Shown here one piece after another: positions 14,245-20,127 of a stretch of 20,127 bases of DNA. The stretch's first letter is position 1. Each line of letters begins with the position of its first letter. The stretch covers positions 1 to 20,127 of the forward strand of contig UQUX01000024.1 in NCBI GenBank assembly GCA_900544425.1, in the 5' to 3' direction. Made by a program: the position numbers and the translations under genes. The notes below the pieces were generated by a model that made no database searches, was not told where the DNA came from, and was given only the letters and a program-made list of their open reading frames with translations. This DNA is from an uncultured Collinsella sp. Lineage in GTDB: Bacteria > Actinomycetota > Coriobacteriia > Coriobacteriales > Coriobacteriaceae.

Positions 14245-15153
14245 TCAGGCCATGCCCTTTGCCTTGTTCTCTTCCAGCACCTTGCGCAGGGCCTCAGTGC
14301 CCTCTTCGCTCAGGTAGGAGAAGGGACGGCGGCACTCGCCCACGGGGTTGCCCAGCAGAGCAGCGGCCTTCTTGACGACGGTGTTGGGGTTGCCGTACTT
14401 GAACACGGCACGGAAGCTTGCGATGGAATCCTGAGCGGCCTGTGCTTCCTCGATCTTGCCTTCCACGAACAGGTTGTAGATAGAGGACAGGACATGGGGG
14501 TAAACGTTGGAGCAGCCAGCAATGCCGCCTGCACCGCCGGCCTGCAGGGACTTCAGGATCAGGGAGTCGTTGCCGGACAGGACCTTGAAGCCCTTATCCA
14601 GATCTTGGGTCAGGCGGATATAAGCCTGCAGGTTGTCCCAATCGCCGCTGGAATCCTTGGCACCCATGATGACATCAACGTTCTTTGCCAGCTTGGCAAC
14701 GGTTTCGGGCAGCAGCTTGTTGCCGGTACGTGCGGGGATGTTGTACAGCACGATGGGAACATCCACATGCTTTGCCACTTCCACGTAGTGGTCGTACATC
14801 TCTTTCTGAGAAGCCACGGCGAAGCTGGGGGTGATGATGGACAAGATGTCGGCACCCAGGTCGGCAGCACGCTTGCTCAGCTCAATGGTCTCGCGGGTGG
14901 TGATGCAGCCGGTACCTGCGTAAACGGGAACACGGCCCTTGACCTGATCCACACAGGTCTCGATGATGGCCAGCTTTTCGTCAAAGGACAGTGCGTAGGC
15001 CTCGCCGTTGGTGCCAATGGGGAAGATGCCGTGGACGCCGCCCTGGATCAGACGCTCGATCTGCTGGCGGAGGACTTCCAGGTTCACGGTCTCATCGGGG
15101 TTCATGGGGGTCAGGATGGGGGTGATGATGCCTTTCATAGGAACGTTCTTCAT
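14245..15153 (-). CDS. DapA-family lyase/synthase (dihydrodipicolinate synthase superfamily)
   Basis: The protein has 302 residues from the ATG at 15151-15153. I prefer it over the ATG 21 bases upstream because the ribosome site lies between the two. Family features are GTNGE (47-51), the Schiff-base Lys166 in VIMGAKDSSGD, and Tyr137 in VLYNIPARTG with Arg142, giving a TIM barrel with a class I aldolase mechanism. Members include dihydrodipicolinate synthase and many catabolic 2-keto-acid aldolases. Its place between an alcohol dehydrogenase and PdxA in a kinase operon suggests a catabolic role: cleaving or forming a pyruvate-containing keto acid. True DapA activity cannot be excluded, as the GTNGE and ARTG motifs are close to it. 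The gap to pdxA is only 23 bases. Confidence 0.85.
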   Translation of the reverse strand: MKNVPMKGIITPILTPMNPDETVNLEVLRQQIERLIQGGVHGIFPIGTNGEAYALSFDEKLAIIETCVDQVKGRVPVYAGTGCITTRETIELSKRAADLGADILSIITPSFAVASQKEMYDHYVEVAKHVDVPIVLYNIPARTGNKLLPETVAKLAKNVDVIMGAKDSSGDWDNLQAYIRLTQDLDKGFKVLSGNDSLILKSLQAGGAGGIAGCSNVYPHVLSSIYNLFVEGKIEEAQAAQDSIASFRAVFKYGNPNTVVKKAAALLGNPVGECRRPFSYLSEEGTEALRKVLEENKAKGMA

Positions 15154-15162
15154 AATCGCTTT

Positions 15163-15171
15163 CTCCTTTTT
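15163..15171 (-). promoter_or_regulatory. Ribosome binding site of the DapA-family gene, decides its start
   Basis: AAAAAGGAG on the minus strand lies 9 bases before the ATG at 15153. It lies inside the codons that a start at 15174 would translate, so that longer start is rejected. Confidence 0.75.
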
Positions 15172-15203
15172 CATGTAAATTTATGTTTTTCTGTTCACGC
15201 GGT

Positions 15204-16358
15204 TCAAATAACTTCCAGGTAAATATTGCGTGCGTCCTCGGCTGTGACGGGACGCATGTTGTTCACCAGCAGACGCTGCTGCTGCATACCGGCCTCCACC
15301 AGGCCGTCCAGATCTTCGGGCTTCACGCCGAAGCCCTTGTAGCTGGTGGGGATGTCCAGATGCTTGACGATTTCTTCCAGCCAGTGGATAATGTAAGCGC
15401 TCTTCTCTTCCACGGTGGTGCAGGTCTTTTCGCCGTGGACGCAGCGGTCATAGGCTTCGGCGAATTTCTCACGGCAGACGCTCTCGTTGAAGCGCATGAC
15501 GGGCACCAGCAGGATGGCATTTGCAACACCGTGGGCCACATGATACTTGCCGCCCATGGGGTAACTCAGAGCGTGGACTGCGGTGGTACCGGAAGCGGTG
15601 ATGGCCACACCGGCGTAGAAGCTTGCAGTCTGCATATTGATCTTGGCCTGAACAGCTTCGGGATCATCACAGGCTTTTTCGATGTTGTTCAGGATCAGAT
15701 CCAGTGCCCACATGGCGTACATATCGCTGAAGGCGTTTGCCTTGTTGCTGGTCCAGCACTCAATGGCGTGGCACAGGGCGTCCACACCGGTGGAAGCAGC
15801 GATCTTGCGGGGCAGCTTCTTGATCATGATCGGGTCAAGGATGACGTAATCTGCGATCATTTCCGGGTTGACAATACCGATCTTGACTTCCTTTTCCGGC
15901 ACAGCCACGATGGCGTTGGGGGTGGCCTCGGCACCGGTGCCTGCGGTAGTGGGGATCATCAGAGTGGGAACACACTTGTGAGCCCGCAGCGGGGCATCCA
16001 GCAGTTCCTTGACACCGTACTCATTGGTCTTGAGCAGGGAGGCCAGCTTTGCGATATCCATCACGGAACCGCCGCCCACCGCTACGATGAAGTCTGCGCC
16101 CGATGCCTTGAAAGCATCGATGACAGCCTGTGCCTGCTGATAGGAAGGCTCTGCGGGCAGCTCGTCGAACACGACGTACTCCTTGCCGGCCTGCTCGATC
16201 TTGGCCGTGACCAGAGCTGCCAGTCCGGTGGCCTCGATGCCCTTATCGGTGAACACAGCCACCTTTGCGCTGTCCTCAACCAGATTCGTCAGTTTGTCCA
16301 GACTGTCCTCGCCTCCGAAGACCGCACCCGGCATTCTTAATGTGTACTGCTTCAGCAT
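15204..16358 (-). CDS. Iron-containing alcohol dehydrogenase
   Basis: The protein has 384 residues from the ATG at 16356-16358. The nucleotide motif GGGSVMD lies at 95-101. The TTAGTGAEAT block follows, then the metal site GVDALCHAIECW (Asp193, His197) with further His residues in HALSYPMGGKYHVAHGVANA. The family uses iron or another divalent metal with NAD(P) to interconvert alcohols and aldehydes; FucO (lactaldehyde) and 1,3-propanediol dehydrogenases are examples. In this operon it could reduce an aldehyde released by the neighbouring lyase, or oxidise the starting sugar acid. A 4-base ATGA overlap with the kinase stop codon would favour the ATG at 16379. AAGGAGG placed 8 bases before the ATG at 16358 argues for the shorter start. 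Confidence 0.9.
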   Translation of the reverse strand: MLKQYTLRMPGAVFGGEDSLDKLTNLVEDSAKVAVFTDKGIEATGLAALVTAKIEQAGKEYVVFDELPAEPSYQQAQAVIDAFKASGADFIVAVGGGSVMDIAKLASLLKTNEYGVKELLDAPLRAHKCVPTLMIPTTAGTGAEATPNAIVAVPEKEVKIGIVNPEMIADYVILDPIMIKKLPRKIAASTGVDALCHAIECWTSNKANAFSDMYAMWALDLILNNIEKACDDPEAVQAKINMQTASFYAGVAITASGTTAVHALSYPMGGKYHVAHGVANAILLVPVMRFNESVCREKFAEAYDRCVHGEKTCTTVEEKSAYIIHWLEEIVKHLDIPTSYKGFGVKPEDLDGLVEAGMQQQRLLVNNMRPVTAEDARNIYLEVI

Positions 16359-16366
16359 TGTCTTGT

Positions 16367-16373
16367 CCTCCTT
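16367..16373 (-). promoter_or_regulatory. Ribosome binding site of the alcohol dehydrogenase gene
   Basis: AAGGAGG lies 8 bases before the ATG at 16358. It falls within the first codons of the alternative start at 16379, whose own upstream GAGGA is too close to work well. Confidence 0.7.
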
Positions 16374-16375
16374 GC

Positions 16376-17656
16376 TCATTCCTCGATGGTTTGATTTAGT
16401 TTGTTCAGGATCCGCAGAAGCTGGTCACTGGGGCCAAACCCTCCGGACTTGGAAAGTACATATCGTTTTTGTCCCTTACAGGTAAAACCGGAAAGGACGA
16501 CACCCGGATCCATCTCACAGATGGGATGGAGCTCCGCCACGCCAAGTTCGCCCATGGTCTGGATCAGTACATCGCCGCCCGTGATCATCAGGGTGCGGCA
16601 GGTGCCGTTTTCTCCTGGTCCATCCGCCTCGATGAGGTATTTGGCTGTCCGGCCGATGGAATCCGCGATGCACTGCCGCATCTCTTCTACTTTCATCTGA
16701 CGCTGTTCGGCGTACTGTCGTGTGGAGCGATTGCCGTCGGCATCGTTGGTATCGATGATGATGCAGTCGCTCCGGCTCACCGCTTCGGTCATGGCTTTCA
16801 GCTTTTCTTGGCCCGCCGGGGTTTCCCAGTAGTGATCGGTGAGCTTTTCTTCCGGTGTCAGTCTCAGGCGGACGAATCCGTTCTGTTCAGCCTCATCCAG
16901 CTGGGAAAGGGTAATGGGATTCACGCTTCCGCAGATTACCAGCAACCGCTTATCCAATCGGGGCTGCCGGGCCGCTTCGGCGTGTTCCAGCCCCAGCAGG
17001 CTGGGCAGGATAGCCGCAAAGCCTGCGCATCCGGCCAGCGCGTTCAGCTTGCCGTTCTGCCGGAGCACCTCGCCGGTCTTGCGGATGTCCTCCATGGACT
17101 TGGCGTCATAGATTTGAATGCCCGGGCCGGTCAGCCGGATCGGCTCTCCCGCTTCTGTGATCACGGTGGGAAGCTTGCTCTGTTCCGCAATGATGGCGGC
17201 CACGTCGGAGTTTCTCACTGGCTCGAAGGGATCCTGCCCGAACACGCTCTGGGCCACCGGCATTCCTTCAATGAGCTGCTGACCGTGCTCTGTGGTCCGG
17301 TTCATCTGGGGAAAGGCCGGCACGAAGAACAGCTGCCCTTCTGGGCTTTGCTCTGCCACTGCTTCCAACTCGGCTCCGATGTTGCCCCGGAGCGCGGAAT
17401 CCGTCTTTTTATAGATGCAGGGAACGTTCAGGGCGAAGGCCCGCCGGACGATGGATGCTACGCATTCCTTCGCCTGCTGCGGGGAGATGTGGCGCGTTTC
17501 CGCGTCGATCACCAGAACATCCGTTCCATCGGCAAAGCGCTCAAGGTCTGCATGGGGATCGGTCAGCACCACCGTTTTGGCACCGGTCTTAGAGATCTGC
17601 ACTCCTGTGTCCAGTGCTCCTGTAAAGTCATCTGCCAATATCAAAAGTGTAAACAT
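16376..17656 (-). CDS. Four-carbon acid sugar kinase (DUF1537, OtnK/DtnK family)
   Basis: The protein has 426 residues. The start at 17654-17656 gives MFTLLILADDFTGALDTGVQ, the exact family N-terminus; the longer frame adds 46 residues lying in the promoter region. AAAGAGAG lies about 12 bases upstream. Family marks are ADDFTGALDTG (8-18), DAETRH, KKTDSALRGNIGAELEAV (substrate Lys/Asp/Ser/Arg cluster), FVPAFPQMNRT, TGGDVLIQTMGELG and the C-terminal KSGGFGPSDQLL nucleotide site. DUF1537 enzymes phosphorylate threonate, erythronate or related acids at the 4-position with ATP. It is the first gene of the operon, under the promoters at 17708-17779. With PdxA the expected route is D-threonate to the 4-phosphate, then oxidative decarboxylation to dihydroxyacetone phosphate; the exact substrate is inferred. 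Confidence 0.93.
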   Translation of the reverse strand: MFTLLILADDFTGALDTGVQISKTGAKTVVLTDPHADLERFADGTDVLVIDAETRHISPQQAKECVASIVRRAFALNVPCIYKKTDSALRGNIGAELEAVAEQSPEGQLFFVPAFPQMNRTTEHGQQLIEGMPVAQSVFGQDPFEPVRNSDVAAIIAEQSKLPTVITEAGEPIRLTGPGIQIYDAKSMEDIRKTGEVLRQNGKLNALAGCAGFAAILPSLLGLEHAEAARQPRLDKRLLVICGSVNPITLSQLDEAEQNGFVRLRLTPEEKLTDHYWETPAGQEKLKAMTEAVSRSDCIIIDTNDADGNRSTRQYAEQRQMKVEEMRQCIADSIGRTAKYLIEADGPGENGTCRTLMITGGDVLIQTMGELGVAELHPICEMDPGVVLSGFTCKGQKRYVLSKSGGFGPSDQLLRILNKLNQTIEE

Positions 17657-17707
17657 TGCTGATTCACCGCTCTCTTTAGCTTGCCTTTTCTTTGCTTCGG
17701 TGGCCTT

Positions 17708-17736
17708 ATTATAGCCAAAAGCAGGGCGGTTCTCAA
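17708..17736 (-). promoter_or_regulatory. Proximal sigma-A-type promoter of the acid-sugar operon
   Basis: On the minus strand, TTGAGA (17731-17736) is followed by a 17-base spacer and a perfect TATAAT (17708-17713). The kinase ATG is about 50 bases downstream. Confidence 0.65.
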
Positions 17737-17749
17737 TTTCAATTTGTGT

Positions 17750-17767
17750 CATTATGAAACAATTTTG
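17750..17767. promoter_or_regulatory. Operator candidate O1, 18-bp direct repeat copy 1
   Basis: CATTATGAAACAATTTTG matches CATTATGTTACAATTTTG at 17845-17862 at 16 of 18 positions. It covers the -10 box and much of the spacer of the distal promoter. The inner ATGAAAC is repeated inverted as GTTTCAT at 17798-17804. Confidence 0.6.
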
Positions 17768-17779
17768 GATTTTTGTCAA
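17751..17779 (-). promoter_or_regulatory. Distal sigma-A-type promoter of the acid-sugar operon
   Basis: On the minus strand, TTGACA (17774-17779) has a 17-base spacer to CATAAT (17751-17756). The proximal promoter lies just downstream, so the two are in tandem. Confidence 0.6.
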
Positions 17780-17806
17780 ATTTTGTTGGTTCAAATCGTT
17801 TCATTT

Positions 17807-17843
17807 TAGAACGTTTCAGCAATCTCGTCTGGCGTAGAACGTT
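17807..17843. repeat. Direct repeats TAGAACGTT in the divergent regulatory region
   Basis: TAGAACGTT occurs at 17807-17815 and 17835-17843. Related GAACGTTTC (17809-17817) and GGAACATTTCG (17891-17901) lie nearby. These are candidate binding sites for the divergent regulator. Confidence 0.5.
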
Positions 17844-17844
17844 G

Positions 17845-17862
17845 CATTATGTTACAATTTTG
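17845..17862. promoter_or_regulatory. Operator candidate O2, 18-bp direct repeat copy 2
   Basis: CATTATGTTACAATTTTG lies 95 bases from O1, measured start to start and in the same orientation. It lies nearer the regulator gene, about 80 bases before its start. Confidence 0.55.
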
Positions 17863-17930
17863 TTGAAAAAGCCCGCGAAGCGTCCCGTTTTGGAACATTT
17901 CGGGCGAAATCCACTGTTTTTCCCATCGTG

Positions 17931-17937
17931 AGGAGGG
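17931..17937 (+). promoter_or_regulatory. Strong ribosome binding site deciding a TTG start
   Basis: AGGAGGG ends 6 bases before the TTG at 17944. No ATG or GTG in frame lies near it, so TTG is taken as the start of the regulator. Confidence 0.75.
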
Positions 17938-17943
17938 ATCTGC

Positions 17944-19725
17944 TTGGAAGAGATTCGTATTCTTGGGATCGCGCCGTTTGAAAGCATCCGTGCGGCAATG
18001 GAGCGTGTGGCGCGGGAAGAGTTCCCGGAGGTCCGCTTTGAAGCCTACACCGGTGACCTGGAAGAGGGCGTCAAGATCGCGCAGCGCCTTGTCAATGAAA
18101 ACGAGAGTTACGACGTTATGATCTCCCGCGGCGGCACGGCGGAGCTGCTGAAACAGAAGCTGACGATGCCGGTGGTCGAGATCACGTTTTCGGTCTACGA
18201 CATCCTGCGCGCCATCAAAATGGCCGAAAATTACAACAGCCTGTACGCCATCGTGGGCTTTCCCAGCATCACAGGCCCGGCCCATACCCTGTGCGACCTG
18301 CTGCGCTTCAACACCGACATCGTCACCGTTCACAGCGAAGCCGAGGTGCGCTCGGCGCTGGAACGGCTGAAGCTGGGCGGCTATAATATGGTCATCTGCG
18401 ACAACGTGACCCACAGCATTGCCCGGGAACTGGGGTACAGCGCTTTCCTGATCACCAGCGGTGCCGAGAGCCTGCATGCCGCTTTTGAACATGCGATTGA
18501 CATCTCGAAGGAGTACCGCCGGATGCGCCGGAAGATTGCACTGCTGCAGAATGCGGTGCGGCAGGCGCGGGGAAACGTTCTGGTGTTCAACGAGAAAAAG
18601 GAGCTGTTCTATACCACTGAGGACTCTGTTCCTGAAAAGATCCGGGATTACTTTGTCCAGCGCATCGGCGACCTGAGTTCCGGGGCGGTGCGGCAGTTTT
18701 TGTACACCGACGAGCTGACCTACCTGCGGGTCACAGCCCAGGCCATGACCTTTGCCAATGAGCAGTTCTATGTGTTCTGCTACACCCAGACGATCCTCTC
18801 CCGTAAGTCCATCAATGCGGGCATCTATCTTTATGAACATAACGAGGTTCAGCACCTGTTCCAAGACAGCTTTTTAAGCATCAGCGGTGCCATCCGCCCG
18901 CTGGAAAAGCGACTCTCGGCACTGGCGGCCACGGCCCAGCCGGTGCTGATTCTGGGTGAACCGGGCACTGGCAAGCAGCAAATCGCCAAGGCGCTCTACC
19001 TGAACAGCCCCTATAATAAGAACCCCTTTGTGGTCATCAACTGCGCCACCCTGAACGAAAAGGGCTGGGAGTTTCTGTTCAATTCGCCCTCCTCTCCCCT
19101 GCTGGAAAACCACACCACCATCTATTTTCAGGACATCGGCAAGCTGGCCTACCGGAACCTACAGGAGCTGCTCTATTACTCCAACCAGATCTCGCTGAAG
19201 ACCCGGGTGTTCATGATCTTCTCCTGCATCGTTTCCCAGCAAAACGCCCCGGCCCCCACCATCCAGAGCTTTTCCTCCGAGATGGGCTGTGTGGGGCTTT
19301 CGGTGATTCCCCTGCGTTCCCGCGCCGACGAAATCCCGTCGCTGGCCAATCTCTACCTAAACAGCCTGAACGCCACCCTTGGCAAGCAGATCATCGGTCT
19401 TGCCCCCAATGCCATGGATCAGCTCATCCATTACAGCTGGCCGGACAATTTCACCGAGTTCAAGGCAGTGCTGAGCGAGCTGGCGGCCTTGGCTTCCTCC
19501 TCTTACATCCTGAACGATTCTGTCACCGAGGTCTTGCTGAAGGAACGAACCCTCCATCATGTGGAGGCTCCCCCCACGGCGGAGAATCCCTTCAGCGGGA
19601 AAACACTGGATCAGATTATCTCTGCCGCCATCAACCAGACTCTCTCCGACTGCGGCGGCAATCAGACCCTTGCCGCCAAACAGCTGGGCATCAGCCGGTC
19701 TACCCTCTGGCGGCACCTGAATTAA
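17944..19725 (+). CDS. PrpR_N / AAA+ / Fis-HTH transcriptional regulator without GAFTGA motif
   Basis: The protein has 593 residues from TTG. Residues 1-190 are the PrpR N-terminal sensor domain, with VMISRGGTAELLK, PVVEITFSVYDILRA and the paired SYDV/NMVICDN strands. Residues about 205-290 look like a PAS-type or linker region. Residues about 312-470 are an AAA+ domain, with Walker A GEPGTGK (338-344), degenerate Walker B TIYFQDIGK (392-400) and PLRSRADEIP (456-465). WPDN is at 499-502. Residues 571-592 (GGNQTLAAKQLGISRSTLWR) are a Fis-type helix-turn-helix. The GAFTGA loop that touches sigma-54 is absent; the region between Walker A and B is shortened. It is divergent from the acid-sugar operon, so it is the likely pathway-specific regulator, with the acid sugar or a phosphorylated product as ligand (inference). 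Confidence 0.88.
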   Translation: MEEIRILGIAPFESIRAAMERVAREEFPEVRFEAYTGDLEEGVKIAQRLVNENESYDVMISRGGTAELLKQKLTMPVVEITFSVYDILRAIKMAENYNSLYAIVGFPSITGPAHTLCDLLRFNTDIVTVHSEAEVRSALERLKLGGYNMVICDNVTHSIARELGYSAFLITSGAESLHAAFEHAIDISKEYRRMRRKIALLQNAVRQARGNVLVFNEKKELFYTTEDSVPEKIRDYFVQRIGDLSSGAVRQFLYTDELTYLRVTAQAMTFANEQFYVFCYTQTILSRKSINAGIYLYEHNEVQHLFQDSFLSISGAIRPLEKRLSALAATAQPVLILGEPGTGKQQIAKALYLNSPYNKNPFVVINCATLNEKGWEFLFNSPSSPLLENHTTIYFQDIGKLAYRNLQELLYYSNQISLKTRVFMIFSCIVSQQNAPAPTIQSFSSEMGCVGLSVIPLRSRADEIPSLANLYLNSLNATLGKQIIGLAPNAMDQLIHYSWPDNFTEFKAVLSELAALASSSYILNDSVTEVLLKERTLHHVEAPPTAENPFSGKTLDQIISAAINQTLSDCGGNQTLAAKQLGISRSTLWRHLN

Positions 19726-19814
19726 AAGCACCCCTCCTCGAGATCCTTTGATATTTTCCAACTTTTCTCCTAAACCATACCATGCATACCTTCTACATGT
19801 TCTTCTCCTAAGAG

Positions 19815-19854
19815 AACACGCCAGTCCTTGCCATACCGGACTGGTGTGTTTTTA
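19815..19854 (+). terminator. Rho-independent terminator of the regulator gene
   Basis: Arms 19815-19827 (AACACGCCAGTCC) and 19838-19850 form a 13-base stem with one G-T pair and a 10-base loop, followed by a T-run to 19853. Confidence 0.85.
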
Positions 19855-19904
19855 TAATGTGTCATACTTTCACCACTTTACCTCAATAAATTTTGCAAAA
19901 ACAT

Positions 19905-19933
19905 CTTGACACACCGCACAATCCATGATACTC
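19905..19933 (+). promoter_or_regulatory. Candidate promoter near the right edge
   Basis: A perfect TTGACA lies at 19905-19910. A GATACT box follows at 15 bases, or TACTCT at 17 bases. The -35 is strong and the -10 is weak. Confidence 0.35.
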
Positions 19934-20004
19934 TCTATCGCAAATTCCGCCGTGTTAGCCACGAATGACTGCACGTTGAGGGTTTATTCTCCATGAAGAT
20001 TTTT

Positions 20005-20093
20005 ACCGCCCCGCAACACACCCGATTCATTTTGCCGCTTACTTCACCCGACAAAATCATCGCTGCGCTGCGTGGGCGGTATTTTTCTTTTTC
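20005..20093 (+). terminator. Long-loop hairpin with T-run, possible attenuator or small-RNA end
   Basis: ACCGCCCCGCA (20005-20015) pairs with TGCG-T-GGGCGGT (20069-20080), 11 pairs with one bulge, with a loop of about 53 bases. ATTTTTCTTTTTC follows. With the promoter at 19905 it would end a transcript of about 150 bases. It matches no riboswitch class I can recognise. Confidence 0.35.
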
Positions 20094-20127
20094 ACAAATA
20101 AAATCTTATGTAGTTGTTCAATCTTCC

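Larger units (their letters stand above)
19726..20127. other. Region without a confident gene past the regulator
   Basis: It holds the regulator's terminator (19815-19854), a promoter-like TTGACA at 19905-19910 and a long-range hairpin with a T-run (20005-20093). It also holds two short open frames. A minus-strand frame at 19935-20060 (41 codons) has no ribosome site. A plus-strand frame from the ATG at 19993 is open to the right edge (45 codons, beginning MKIFTAPQHT), with a weakly placed GAGGG upstream. I cannot support either frame as a gene. Confidence 0.5.

Noticed and set aside
12608..17662. Long plus-strand frames opposite pdxA fusion, dapA-like, alcohol dehydrogenase and kinase genes
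   Set aside because: Gly/Leu/Gln/His-rich antisense frames with no recognisable domain; the minus-strand genes have full family motifs and ribosome sites.
17890..17906. Sigma-54 promoter-like TTGGAACATTTCGGGC before the regulator
   Set aside because: The GG-N10-GC spacing is present but the -12 TTGC element is GGGC and the site lies only about 40 bases before the TTG. The regulator also lacks GAFTGA. Too weak to call.
1..20127. tRNA, rRNA, insertion sequences, integrases or CRISPR arrays
   Set aside because: None could be recognised on either strand; no transposase or integrase frame lies beside the junction at 13,470.

Overview
Two kinds of DNA meet in this window. Positions 1 to about 13,470 look like the chromosome of a high-GC gut actinobacterium of the Coriobacteriia. 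The genus Collinsella is my best guess, from gene content and protein style rather than any search. The right part, about 13,470 to 20,127, looks like an Oscillospiraceae or Ruminococcaceae-type Firmicutes catabolic locus: strong GGAGG ribosome sites, AT-rich intergenic DNA and a PrpR-type regulator. The two halves meet inside a single open reading frame.

Layout of the left part. Everything from 1 to 10,309 that I can support is on the minus strand: a zinc-ribbon multi-pass membrane protein running off the left edge; a YitT-family membrane protein; an amaP-like / DUF2273 / Asp23 envelope-stress operon; yebC; a large DUF6020-like membrane protein; lgt; a NifU-C (Nfu) iron-sulfur protein; a dCMP deaminase; and coaX. 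An OPT-family transporter then lies on the plus strand, divergent from coaX. Four stop codons in this part (asp23, DUF6020, lgt, coaX) are followed within a few bases by a palindrome whose loop carries a GGGACAGG-like core, which looks like a REP-type element.

Layout of the right part. A PrpR_N / AAA+ / Fis-type regulator (plus strand) diverges from a minus-strand operon: DUF1537 acid-sugar kinase, iron-containing alcohol dehydrogenase, DapA-family lyase and PdxA. DUF1537 kinase plus PdxA2 is a known pair for breaking down four-carbon acid sugars such as D-threonate to dihydroxyacetone phosphate. The added lyase and alcohol dehydrogenase suggest a variant substrate or branch. The operon has two tandem sigma-A-type promoters (TTGACA-17-CATAAT and TTGAGA-17-TATAAT) with 18-bp repeats around them. 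This fits a regulator whose AAA+ domain lacks the GAFTGA sigma-54 loop.

The most striking object is the PdxA frame. After about 250 residues of good PdxA sequence it continues in frame into an Ala/Lys-rich coiled coil ending in an LAQTG sortase signal and a membrane anchor. PdxA loses its C-terminal quarter, and the surface protein lacks its signal peptide. The join falls in an Ala-Ala-Lys-Ala-Glu stretch that both parents could contain. It is either a real illegitimate recombination after gene transfer or a chimeric assembly join; the sequence alone cannot decide.
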